Shown: positions 1 to 5,340, numbered from the stretch's first letter. The stretch is 5,809 nt of DNA from Oxalobacteraceae bacterium (GCA_947487325.1 CANKWG010000142.1:1-5809); one strand, 5' to 3'. A program made the numbers and translations. Notes: generated from the sequence alone by a model not told the origin.

Positions 1-393
1 GCCTGCGCCCATAAAGGCGAGGGTGGCCACCAGTGAGCGCGGTGACAGACGGGACAAACCACAAACACCATGACCGCTGGTGCAGCCCGCGCCGTAGCGT
101 GTGCCGATACCGACCAGAAGCCCCGCGATTACCAGCACCTCGGTATTGGCTTCGATCGTTGCCGTGAGTGGACCGGTCAGGGCAACAATGGCAGCGGGCG
201 CGGCAACCAGACCGAGCAGAAAGGCGATCCGCCAGAGCATGTCGCCCGGCTTGCGACTCAATAGCCCACCGAGGATGCCGCTGATGCCCGCGATGCGGCC
301 ATTCGCCAAAATGAACAAGGCAGAAGAAACACCAATCAAGACGCCGCCCAAGAGCGACATACCGGGTGTGAAATGGATCCAGTCAATGGTCAT
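1..393 (-). CDS. YeeE/YedE-family sulfur-compound permease, 3' end beyond window
   Basis: Reading leftward from the ATG at 393, the window holds 131 codons with no stop; the C-terminus lies outside. The protein is very hydrophobic, with about four likely membrane segments. It carries the YeeE/YedE (DUF395) hallmark GCTSGHGVCGLSR at residues 103-115, with Cys104 and Cys110; the start MTIDWIHFTPG and the NGRIAGISGILGG stretch (31-43) are also typical. Members of the family carry thiosulfate or other reduced sulfur species across the inner membrane, using cysteines along the path. The opening resembles the short half-size (PmpA/PmpB-like) members of about 140 residues, so only a few residues may be missing; a full-length two-repeat protein is also possible. 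The start is firm: AAGGAG lies 7 nt upstream (401-406), and the ATG overlaps the stop of the upstream ArsR-type gene as ATGA (390-393), implying translational coupling and control by that regulator. Confidence 0.85.
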   Translation of the reverse strand, partial: MTIDWIHFTPGMSLLGGVLIGVSSALFILANGRIAGISGILGGLLSRKPGDMLWRIAFLLGLVAAPAAIVALTGPLTATIEANTEVLVIAGLLVGIGTRYGAGCTSGHGVCGLSRLSPRSLVATLAFMGAG

Positions 394-764
394 GCAGAGT
401 CTCCTTCGGGTGAGGCGCAGTATTGCTGATAGAGCACCGCTAGTACGGCAAGTACGGTGTCACTGGTGATGCGATAAAAAATCTGTTTGCCTTCGCGCCG
501 CGTTTCAACGAGCGCTTCGTCGCGCAGCACGGCCAGCTGCTGCGAGAGCGTGGGTTGCTGTATATCAAGCAGCTCCTCCAGCTCGCCCACACGGCGCTCG
601 CCCTGAGCCAGCTGGCAGAGCAGCATCAGGCGATCCGGGTTGGACATGACCCGCATGAGCGAACAGGCTTGATTGGCGGCTGTCCGCATGGCGGGGAGAT
701 CAAAGTCGATGGTTGAGGACATGGTGTCGTGTTTCAGAAAGCGGGGAACCGAAACAATATACAT
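390..764 (-). CDS. ArsR-family repressor of BigR/SqrR persulfide-sensor type
   Basis: A 124-residue winged-helix regulator with no membrane segment. The helix-turn-helix core spans about residues 58-82 (VGELEELL...QQPTLSQQLAVLR), followed by the wing VETRREGKQIFYRI (86-99). Cys50 in RLMLLC and Cys116 in QQYC are 66 residues apart. This is the spacing I recall for the Cys42/Cys108 pair of BigR, which forms a disulfide or polysulfide bridge on exposure to persulfides and then releases DNA. There is an extra Cys34. The metal-site ELCVCDL motif of ArsR/SmtB is absent, which argues against arsenic sensing. It overlaps the downstream YeeE/YedE gene by 4 bases, so it probably represses its own sulfur-transport operon. 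The start is uncertain: neither ATG 764 nor the in-frame ATG 722 (MSSTIDF) has a clear Shine-Dalgarno sequence; 722 would also fit the family length. Confidence 0.88.
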   Translation of the reverse strand: MYIVSVPRFLKHDTMSSTIDFDLPAMRTAANQACSLMRVMSNPDRLMLLCQLAQGERRVGELEELLDIQQPTLSQQLAVLRDEALVETRREGKQIFYRITSDTVLAVLAVLYQQYCASPEGDSA

Positions 765-770
765 GAAAAC

Positions 771-796
771 AAACTATAAAACAATAAACTATAAAA
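771..796. repeat. Two direct repeats AAACTATAAAA, candidate operator
   Basis: The 11-mer AAACTATAAAA occurs at 771-781 and again at 786-796, a 15-base period. Both copies cover the -10 candidates of the ArsR-type gene. BigR-type repressors are known to bind AT-rich promoter DNA overlapping the -10 region, so these repeats are the best operator candidate. They are direct rather than inverted, which is less usual for a dimeric winged-helix protein. Confidence 0.4.
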
Positions 797-815
797 TTAC
801 CAAGTGATGTGGCAA
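773..815 (-). promoter_or_regulatory. Putative promoter of the ArsR-yeeE operon
   Basis: On the minus strand TTGCCA (815-810) is followed after 16 bases by TATAGT (793-788), giving a reasonable sigma-70 promoter with a start near 781. A second TATAGT occurs at 778-773; use of it would put the start about on the ATG at 764, giving an almost leaderless message. This is seen by eye only. Confidence 0.4.
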
Positions 816-959
816 GCCATGGCTAGCCTCCCGCCAGGTCGGATATCAGACTTTCTGCAAAATGATTTCCCTTGCTCAAGGTTTCCCTAGACAAACATGG
901 TGATATCCGTAAAATGAGATTGTACTTGTCATTCAATTTTAATAACTGGTAGTACTCGG

Positions 960-989
960 TTGTTATTTTTTGGTAATAAAATTTATAAA
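960..989 (+). promoter_or_regulatory. Putative promoter of the formamidase gene
   Basis: TTGTTA (960-965), 18 bases, then TATAAA (984-989), in an AT-rich stretch that contrasts with the surrounding DNA. Transcription would start near 996, leaving a leader of about 20 bases that holds the GGAG ribosome site (1006-1009). The rest of the divergent region, about 797-959, shows only short palindromes such as AGCCATGGCT (815-824). Confidence 0.4.
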
Positions 990-1016
990 AATCACCTCTC
1001 AATACGGAGAACAGCA

Positions 1017-2270
1017 ATGCGTTTAATGCCAGCACTGCTCGTCGCCATGGCGGCAGCAAGCGTCGGTCAGTTCGCTTTTGCGGACACGGCTGATGTCAAG
1101 ACCCAGACCATCGTCGAAGTCAAAAAGAAGGGCGCTCACTGCGAGCAAGATCCTAACTGCTTCAACCGTTACCATCCGGCCATTAAGCCGGTGGCACGTG
1201 CAAAGCCGGGCGATCTGATCGTCGTTCACACACGTGACGCGCTGGATTCGAAACTGAACATCAAATCGCAGCCGAAAGACGTTACTGCGATTGACGTCAA
1301 CCTGATCCACCCAATGACGGGTCCGATCTACATCGAAGGCGCAAAGCGCGGCGATGTGCTGGCAATCAAACTGATCGACATCAACCCGAATGAATATGGT
1401 TACACCACCATCATTCCAGGTTTCGGTTTTCTGCCTGACATGTTCACCAAGCCCTTCGTCGCAAACTGGAAGCTGAATCGTCGTGAAGCAGTGTCTGAGC
1501 AAGTGCCAGGCGTTCGCATTCCGATGAATGGTTTCATGGGTTCCGTTGGCGTCTTGCCAGGCGAGCCTGAAGTCGAGAAGTGGCTTGCTCGCGAAGCTCA
1601 GTTGGGTAAGGCCGGCGGCGTTGCATTGCCACCTGAGCCAACCAGCGCACGTCCTGCAGAAATCTGCGGTCCTAAAGGTAGCCACAAAGACAAATGCCTG
1701 CGCACCATCCCACCGCGTGAAAACGGCGGCAACATGGACGTCAAGCAAATGGTCGAAGGCACCACACTGCTGTTGCCATGCTTCATCGACGGCTGCGGCT
1801 TTTTCATCGGCGACGTGCACTTCGCACAGGGCGACGGTGAAGTGGCAGGTACCGCGATCGAAATGGGCGCCGTCGTGACTGTGCAGACTGAAATCCGCAA
1901 AGGCATGGCATCCGTTGTGAAGCAGCCGCATTTCGAAGGTGGTTCGCAGCTCAAGAAACTCGAGCCAGACAGCTTCCACGCGACTGTTGGCTATCCTCTG
2001 AAGAACGCCGGTGAAGTGCCACCACAGTGGACATATCTGGACAGCGCAAAAATCAAGCCGCTGACCAACCTGTCCAACGACGTGACACTCGCAGCACGTA
2101 ACTCGCTGATTCAGATGCTCGACTGGCTGCAAGCCACTAAAGGTCTGAGCAAAGAGCAGGCGTTTGTTGTTACCAGCGTCGCTTGCGATCTGCGTATCAG
2201 CAACGTGGTTGACGTACCTAACTACGCGGTCACCACGATCTGCCCAACAGAAATCTTCGGCAAGAAGTAA
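1017..2270 (+). CDS. Exported acetamidase/formamidase family protein
   Basis: A 417-residue protein of the FmdA_AmdA family, whose members hydrolyse formamide or short amides to ammonia and the acid. Family blocks seen: PGDLIVVHTRDALD near residue 65, HPMTGPIYIEGAKRGDVL near 100, ENGGNMD (235-241), and the best signature, GDVHFAQGDGEVAGTAIE (265-282). Residues 1-22 form a clear Sec signal peptide ending AFA before DTAD, so the enzyme should act in the periplasm; well-known formamidases are cytoplasmic. Cys42/Cys48 and Cys217/Cys227 are closely spaced pairs that could form disulfides, consistent with export. The start at 1017 is chosen because GGAG (1006-1009) lies 7 nt upstream and the signal peptide begins there; an upstream in-frame start at 960 would add an implausible tail before it. 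It is transcribed alone, ending at the terminator at 2295-2325. The actual substrate cannot be read from the sequence. Confidence 0.88.
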   Translation: MRLMPALLVAMAAASVGQFAFADTADVKTQTIVEVKKKGAHCEQDPNCFNRYHPAIKPVARAKPGDLIVVHTRDALDSKLNIKSQPKDVTAIDVNLIHPMTGPIYIEGAKRGDVLAIKLIDINPNEYGYTTIIPGFGFLPDMFTKPFVANWKLNRREAVSEQVPGVRIPMNGFMGSVGVLPGEPEVEKWLAREAQLGKAGGVALPPEPTSARPAEICGPKGSHKDKCLRTIPPRENGGNMDVKQMVEGTTLLLPCFIDGCGFFIGDVHFAQGDGEVAGTAIEMGAVVTVQTEIRKGMASVVKQPHFEGGSQLKKLEPDSFHATVGYPLKNAGEVPPQWTYLDSAKIKPLTNLSNDVTLAARNSLIQMLDWLQATKGLSKEQAFVVTSVACDLRISNVVDVPNYAVTTICPTEIFGKK

Positions 2271-2294
2271 TTTCTGCAGTTTTGAGGTACAAAG

Positions 2295-2325
2295 AAGAGC
2301 GAGGATTTTCCTCGCTCTTTTTTTT
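2295..2325 (+). terminator. Strong intrinsic terminator after the formamidase gene
   Basis: Perfect 11-bp stem AAGAGCGAGGA (2295-2305) with TCCTCGCTCTT (2309-2319), a TTT loop, and an unbroken run of eight T (2318-2325). It lies 24 bases after the formamidase stop and separates that gene from the following operon. Confidence 0.95.
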
Positions 2326-2378
2326 AGGTAGGCAATGTCTTTCGTTGTTCACCCAATGAATTGACAGTGATAAGTACG

Positions 2379-2393
2379 ACGCTGCTTCAGCGT
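2379..2393 (+). promoter_or_regulatory. Small leader hairpin before the three-gene operon
   Basis: ACGCTG (2379-2384), CTT loop, CAGCGT (2388-2393) forms a 6-bp hairpin ending 6 bases before the AGGA ribosome site (2400-2403). The operon's promoter must lie between 2326 and about 2390, but I cannot place it with confidence: TTGACA occurs at 2361-2366 without a convincing -10 box at the right distance. The hairpin has no T run, so it is not a terminator. Confidence 0.3.
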
Positions 2394-2409
2394 TTCCTCA
2401 GGATGAACC

Positions 2410-2985
2410 ATGCAAAGAAGACGATTTATCGGTAGTGCCGTAGCGGCGCTCGCAGCCGGGCTCTGGCCAGTAGCACAAGCACTCGCACACACGCCCTATG
2501 CGCAATGGGATGTTTTCCGCAAAAGAAATTTGCAGATACTGACATCACACAGCGACCTGCCCGGCGATACTATCGGCGATGAGTGGGTCGATTTTCTGGA
2601 CAAAAAATTACCGCTATCGCGCGCCATGGTGAGTCGTGCACGCGATGTAGGCCGGGTGGCCAGTCTGCTCAAAACAGATCAATCGAAGCTGGCGGTGCTC
2701 TCCTATCAGCACGCACAAGCGATCATGAAGGCGGCCGCACCTTTTGAAGATTACCCCGATATGCCGCTGCAGATCATGCTCGATAATGGCACGCATGTAT
2801 TGGTCGCGCGTGATGATCTCCCTCTACATCATGGATTTCTTATTACAGCGACGCTGCTGGAGGCCGCGGGCCCGATGCATTTGACGGTGCCCCTGAAAGG
2901 CAAGTTCGATATGAAAGTGCATCCCGGTGCGCGCGCTGCAGCACTCGGTGAGAAAGTTGAGTTACCTGTTTCGGAAGCCAAGTAA
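2410..2985 (+). CDS. Tat-exported small TAXI/type-2 binding-protein-like protein
   Basis: A 191-residue protein, first of three overlapping genes. QRRRFIG at residues 2-8 fits the twin-arginine motif, followed by an Ala/Leu-rich segment and a cleavage site ALA(26) before His27, so the mature protein would start HTPYAQW. Residues 40-150 follow the order of a TAXI-type (type-2 periplasmic) binding protein: a strand and Ser-rich turn (LQILTSHSD), a helix with GDEWVDFLDKKLP, a strand, a helix RVASLLKTDQ, then LAVLSYQHAQAI, and a later VLVARDDLP strand. That similarity is by eye. At about 165 mature residues it is half the usual length, so it may be a single-lobe relative. His140-His141 and the free N-terminal His27 are possible metal ligands. 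The start has AGGA (2400-2403) 6 nt upstream. The function is unknown; a periplasmic ligand- or metal-binding role is an inference. Confidence 0.85.
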   Translation: MQRRRFIGSAVAALAAGLWPVAQALAHTPYAQWDVFRKRNLQILTSHSDLPGDTIGDEWVDFLDKKLPLSRAMVSRARDVGRVASLLKTDQSKLAVLSYQHAQAIMKAAAPFEDYPDMPLQIMLDNGTHVLVARDDLPLHHGFLITATLLEAAGPMHLTVPLKGKFDMKVHPGARAAALGEKVELPVSEAK

Positions 2986-3722
2986 TGCAAGACATGTCGT
3001 TACCGCGCTTGTTAAAAGGTATGCGCACAGGATCTCTCTTGGTGGGTTTGCTATTCTCGGCGATGAGTGTAGAGGCACACGATGCCATCAGTGCCGATGC
3101 ACGCAAGGTCTACCTATCCCGACTGGATGAATTGACGCGTACTGCCCAGGGCAACGGCCCATCTCCAGCCAGAGCCAATGCCTGGCTGGAGATGGGCAAA
3201 ATTCTTGATGAAATACGCGGACTGCTGAACGAAGACATCATCAGTCACGGCAAGACGCAAGGTCTTGAGACTTCCGTGTTGGTCAATATGCTCAATGCGT
3301 CGGCGAATAAACTTCAGTTATCACCTCAGACGCGTTTGTATCTATCTGATCCCCGGCCTTATCGCGAATCACTCGCGCTGGACCCGCGCGGGAAGCAGGC
3401 GACGCTTGCCCGCTTCCTGTTATTGAAACATCACTTCTATGACAGCTTTGTCGATAACCCGCTTAAACCCATCAATCAAAGCAAGGAAAGCTTGCTTGAG
3501 ATGATAGGTTTTGGTGAAAGTCTGTTGACGCTGCGTGATCCTGCCATTGATAGCGAAGAGGTGCATTTCATACTGGGTATTCATTATTTGCAGGCACTTG
3601 ATTCGAGTGCCTTACCCAAGACGAAATGCCAAGCTCGTGTTGCTGAAATATTGAAAAAATTTCGCAGTCAGTGGCCTTCGAGCCTGAAGCTGGCCACCCT
3701 TGAAGCCTTGTCATCGCCATGA
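2985..3722 (+). CDS. Secreted helical protein of unknown function
   Basis: A 245-residue protein I do not recognise. It starts in a TAATG overlap with the preceding gene, with GGAAG (2973-2977) 7 nt upstream. Basic residues in the first 14 positions, then GSLLVGLLFSAMSVEA, give a Sec signal peptide cut after Ala31, so the mature protein would start HDAISADARK. A shorter start at Met13 (3021) would give a more typical 19-residue signal. The mature part reads as mostly amphipathic alpha-helix with several leucine-rich helices (AWLEMGKILDEIRGLL, SKESLLEMIGFGESLL), a possible helical-repeat or TPR-like solenoid, with one Cys near the C-terminus and no transmembrane segment. Position between a binding-protein-like gene and a HupE/UreJ-like gene suggests a periplasmic partner in the same system. 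Confidence 0.85.
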   Translation: MQDMSLPRLLKGMRTGSLLVGLLFSAMSVEAHDAISADARKVYLSRLDELTRTAQGNGPSPARANAWLEMGKILDEIRGLLNEDIISHGKTQGLETSVLVNMLNASANKLQLSPQTRLYLSDPRPYRESLALDPRGKQATLARFLLLKHHFYDSFVDNPLKPINQSKESLLEMIGFGESLLTLRDPAIDSEEVHFILGIHYLQALDSSALPKTKCQARVAEILKKFRSQWPSSLKLATLEALSSP

Positions 3723-4900
3723 TCCTGTTACGGCAGTTATGCCACGCTCTGCTTTTTACTTTGCTGTTGCCATTGACGGCAGCTGCGCATCAGTCCGGCA
3801 ATAGCTATCTGCGTATCAGCAGCACTGAGACGGGTGTGTCGGTGCAGATTGATTTTGCTGTCCGCGATCTGAACAGCTTGTTACAGATACCCCCTGCACA
3901 GCAAAAAGAAATCCGTCGGCACGAACTCGAAGAACTGCGTGACAGACTTGCGGCGCTTGTGGGTGAGTCGCTGACGCTAGAGGCGGATGGTGATCCACTG
4001 TCGCTGACCTTTCAGTCACAGGAAGTCACGGTACATAACGATGGGCTGTATGTTCGTCAGACACATACTACGGCGGCATTGCCATCCAGTGCCGCTTATC
4101 TGTTGGTGCGTTATGGCTTTTTCAACGAAGAAGAAAAAGTCGCACGCGCTTTCCTGAAGCTCAACAGTGGACCGCTGGAATCGACCTCAGTGCTTGATCC
4201 GCGACATGCGGTGCAGCGTTTGCCCCTGCGCGAGATCGCGCTGGCCGAAGCCCTATGGACTTATGCCCGCGAGGGCGCCTTGCATATCTGGAGTGGTCCC
4301 GATCATCTGCTGTTCCTGTTGTGCTTGCTGCTGCCTGGTCTGGGTCTGGCAGCAGCGCGGGGAGCAGCCTCGTCGTCGGAATCGACAGCATCGAATGCGC
4401 CAGCGGCATCAGCCACATCGGCGTCTTCAGCGGACTCGGGTTTGCGCGCAGTCGGTATCTATGCGCTCAAAGTGGTCACAGCGTTTACCCTCTCGCACTC
4501 CATCACGCTGGCAGCAGCAGCACTCGACTGGATTACCTTGCCGGACAAACTGATCGAATCCGCGATTGAGGCTTCTATCATCGCGTCCGCATTACTCAAT
4601 CTGCGTGGCGGCGAGGGTAGACAGTCGTGGAAACTCGCGCTGGGTTTTGGTTTGATTCACGGGATGGGCTTTGCGAACGGGCTGCGTGAGTTAGGTCTGT
4701 CCTCGTCACATTTCATCGAAACGCTGGTGGCATTCAATCTGGGTGTGGAGTTTGGTCAGCTGGTCGTTGTGCTGGTGGCTGGCTTGCTGCTCTGGCCGGT
4801 TCTGAGTAATGAGCGCGTGGTCAAACTGATTCAGCGCTGGGGGTCGATCGGTATTTTGCTGATGGCTTGTGTTTGGTTGGCGGAGCGGGTGTTGGGGTAG
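3719..4900 (+). CDS. HupE/UreJ-like membrane protein with periplasmic domain
   Basis: A 393-residue protein in an ATGA overlap (3719-3722) with the gene before it. Residues 1-23 are a signal peptide ending TAAA before His24 (mature start HQSGNSYLRI). A soluble domain of about 140 residues follows (24-165), then about six membrane segments with the HupE/UreJ_2 signatures: ALHIWSGPDHLLFLL (187-201), TLSHSITLAAA (257-267), ESAIEASI (280-287), GFGLIHGMGFANGL (309-322) and FNLGVEFGQ (339-347). Conserved His189, His196, His260, His314 and acidic Asp195, Glu280, Glu344 are likely metal or ion ligands. HupE and UreJ relatives are linked to nickel uptake; the metal for this long, signal-peptide-bearing branch is not known to me. 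A Ser/Ala-rich low-complexity loop (about 214-240) separates the first membrane segments. It is the last gene of the operon. Confidence 0.9.
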   Translation: MILLRQLCHALLFTLLLPLTAAAHQSGNSYLRISSTETGVSVQIDFAVRDLNSLLQIPPAQQKEIRRHELEELRDRLAALVGESLTLEADGDPLSLTFQSQEVTVHNDGLYVRQTHTTAALPSSAAYLLVRYGFFNEEEKVARAFLKLNSGPLESTSVLDPRHAVQRLPLREIALAEALWTYAREGALHIWSGPDHLLFLLCLLLPGLGLAAARGAASSSESTASNAPAASATSASSADSGLRAVGIYALKVVTAFTLSHSITLAAAALDWITLPDKLIESAIEASIIASALLNLRGGEGRQSWKLALGFGLIHGMGFANGLRELGLSSSHFIETLVAFNLGVEFGQLVVVLVAGLLLWPVLSNERVVKLIQRWGSIGILLMACVWLAERVLG

Positions 4901-4945
4901 GGTGAGCTCGAAGACAGCGTCAATAAGGATTTCGGCGTGAGCTCA

Positions 4946-4969
4946 CTTCTGTTCGGAAGAATTTTTTTT
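4946..4969 (+). terminator. Weak terminator candidate after the HupE-like gene
   Basis: A short TTCT/AGAA stem (4947-4950 with 4958-4961) runs straight into eight T (4962-4969), about 60 bases after the stop codon. The stem is only 4-5 bp. Just upstream, GTGAGCTC (4902-4909) can pair with the right half of the palindrome GTGAGCTCAC (4937-4946). Confidence 0.4.
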
Positions 4970-4991
4970 GACGCGAATGTCTTGATCGCGA

Positions 4992-5038
4992 CTTACTTCT
5001 TGAATTCATTAATTCGAATTCACAAGTAAGAATTTTTT
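4992..5038 (+). terminator. Second intrinsic terminator of the operon
   Basis: CTTACTT (4992-4998) pairs with AAGTAAG (5024-5030), then after a small internal loop TGAATTC (5001-5007) pairs with GAATTCA (5016-5022), leaving an 8-base loop. Six T follow at 5033-5038. The T run is on the plus-strand side, so it serves the HupE-like operon, not MetY. The stem is AT-rich but has 14 pairs. Confidence 0.6.
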
Positions 5039-5083
5039 CAGGTATTCAATGAAAGACACTGGATCCCCCCTTGCAGGGCGCGC

Positions 5084-5101
5084 CATGGCGAGTACGCCAT
5101 G
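5084..5101. repeat. Hairpin CATGGCG-AGTA-CGCCATG
   Basis: Perfect 7-bp stem (5084-5090 with 5095-5101) and a 4-base loop. Its right arm shares ATG (5099-5101) with the closing stem of the larger structure at 5099-5207, so the two cannot form together. Confidence 0.6.
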
Positions 5102-5207
5102 ACCGTTGCGCGGGCAGACCGCATGCGGTCTGAAATCCCCGCTCCACCTTTCGCCGGGAGCGAGTGGGGATTTCGGATCGCGTGCGATCCGCCCACGCAG
5201 CAGTCAT
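5099..5207. repeat. Cloverleaf-like nested palindrome
   Basis: A closing stem of 17 positions, ATGACCGTTGCGCGGGC (5099-5115) against 5191-5207, has 14 Watson-Crick pairs; the other three are transition differences. Inside it sit three inverted repeats placed end to end: the perfect palindrome CAGACCGCATGCGGTCTG (5115-5132); GAAATCCCCGCTCC (5132-5145) with GGAGC (5157-5161) and GGGGATTTC (5166-5174), interrupted by GAGT; and GGATCGC-GT-GCGATCC (5175-5190). There are essentially no unpaired bases at the junction, so it can fold as a four-way junction in DNA or RNA. Function unknown. Confidence 0.6.
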
Positions 5208-5225
5208 CACATGCAAGTGATGACG
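5203..5225. repeat. Hairpin repeat, copy 1
   Basis: GTCATCAC (5203-5210), loop ATGCAA, GTGATGAC (5217-5224). This 23-base unit, including the following G, recurs exactly at 5258-5280. The first five bases are also part of the closing stem of the cloverleaf, so the two folds compete. Confidence 0.75.
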
Positions 5226-5254
5226 GTAGTTGTTGCGGCGACTGAAAAACTCCC

Positions 5255-5282
5255 AACGTCATCACATGCAAGTGATGACGTT
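5255..5282. repeat. Hairpin repeat, copy 2, with extended stem
   Basis: The same 23-base unit as at 5203-5225 lies at 5258-5280, here extended to an 11-bp stem, AACGTCATCAC (5255-5265) with GTGATGACGTT (5272-5282). On the plus strand the stem runs into TTTT (5281-5284). On the minus strand GGGAG then five T follow, so it may weakly terminate MetY transcripts. Confidence 0.7.
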
Positions 5283-5306
5283 TTAAGCTCTGTTGGCCTC
5301 AAAACT

Positions 5307-5340
5307 GTCATACCGGCGCAGGCCGGTATCCAGTGTCGTT
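5307..5340. repeat. Dispersed intergenic repeat with TACCGGC/GCCGGTA hairpin
   Basis: TACCGGC (5311-5317), loop GCAG, GCCGGTA (5322-5328), flanked by GTCA on the left and TCCAGTGTC on the right. This is the layout of a small palindromic repeat family common in betaproteobacterial intergenic DNA, typically written with TTCCCGC/GCGGGAA arms. Here the arms have changed together to TACCGGC/GCCGGTA, keeping full pairing. It lies 33 bases beyond the MetY stop. Confidence 0.6.

Larger units (their letters stand above)
5052..5340. repeat. 289-bp inverted-repeat-bounded, MITE-like element
   Basis: The left end 5052-5067 (AAAGACACTGGATCCC) matches the reverse complement of the right end 5325-5340 at 14 of 16 positions. 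Between them lie only hairpins, with no credible gene. The right end, 5307-5340, is a dispersed repeat of the kind GTCAT-hairpin-ATCCAGTG that is scattered in many betaproteobacterial genomes; the left end is a diverged inverted copy. This could be a MITE-like unit or two such repeats trapping other repeats. No target-site duplication was identified. Confidence 0.5.

Noticed and set aside
70..469. Overlapping plus-strand open frames at the left end
   Set aside because: They are antisense to the YeeE/YedE permease, whose hallmark motif and Shine-Dalgarno support the minus strand.
841..908. GGATATCA (841-848) and TGATATCC (901-908) inverted repeat
   Set aside because: Eight bases with 52 between them; not placed at either promoter core and easily due to chance.
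823..1059. 78-codon minus-strand open frame across the divergent promoter region
   Set aside because: It covers AT-rich promoter DNA and the start of the formamidase gene, and has no recognisable features.
1023..2132. 369-codon open frame on the minus strand opposite the formamidase gene
   Set aside because: The plus-strand frame has clear family motifs, a signal peptide and a ribosome site; the antisense product has no recognisable motif and is Cys/His/Trp-rich as shadow frames often are.
2361..2366. Perfect TTGACA as -35 box for the three-gene operon
   Set aside because: At 16-18 bases downstream there is no acceptable -10 box; the site falls in the ACGCTG hairpin instead. The promoter is left unplaced.
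4161..4569. Open frames in other frames within the HupE-like gene
   Set aside because: Arg/Ser/Cys-rich shadows of a gene with clear membrane-protein motifs.
5203..5280. Possible CRISPR array from the two exact 23-base repeats
   Set aside because: Only two copies, with a 32-base gap, no cas genes and fully palindromic units inside a larger repeat element; a hairpin repeat explains it better.
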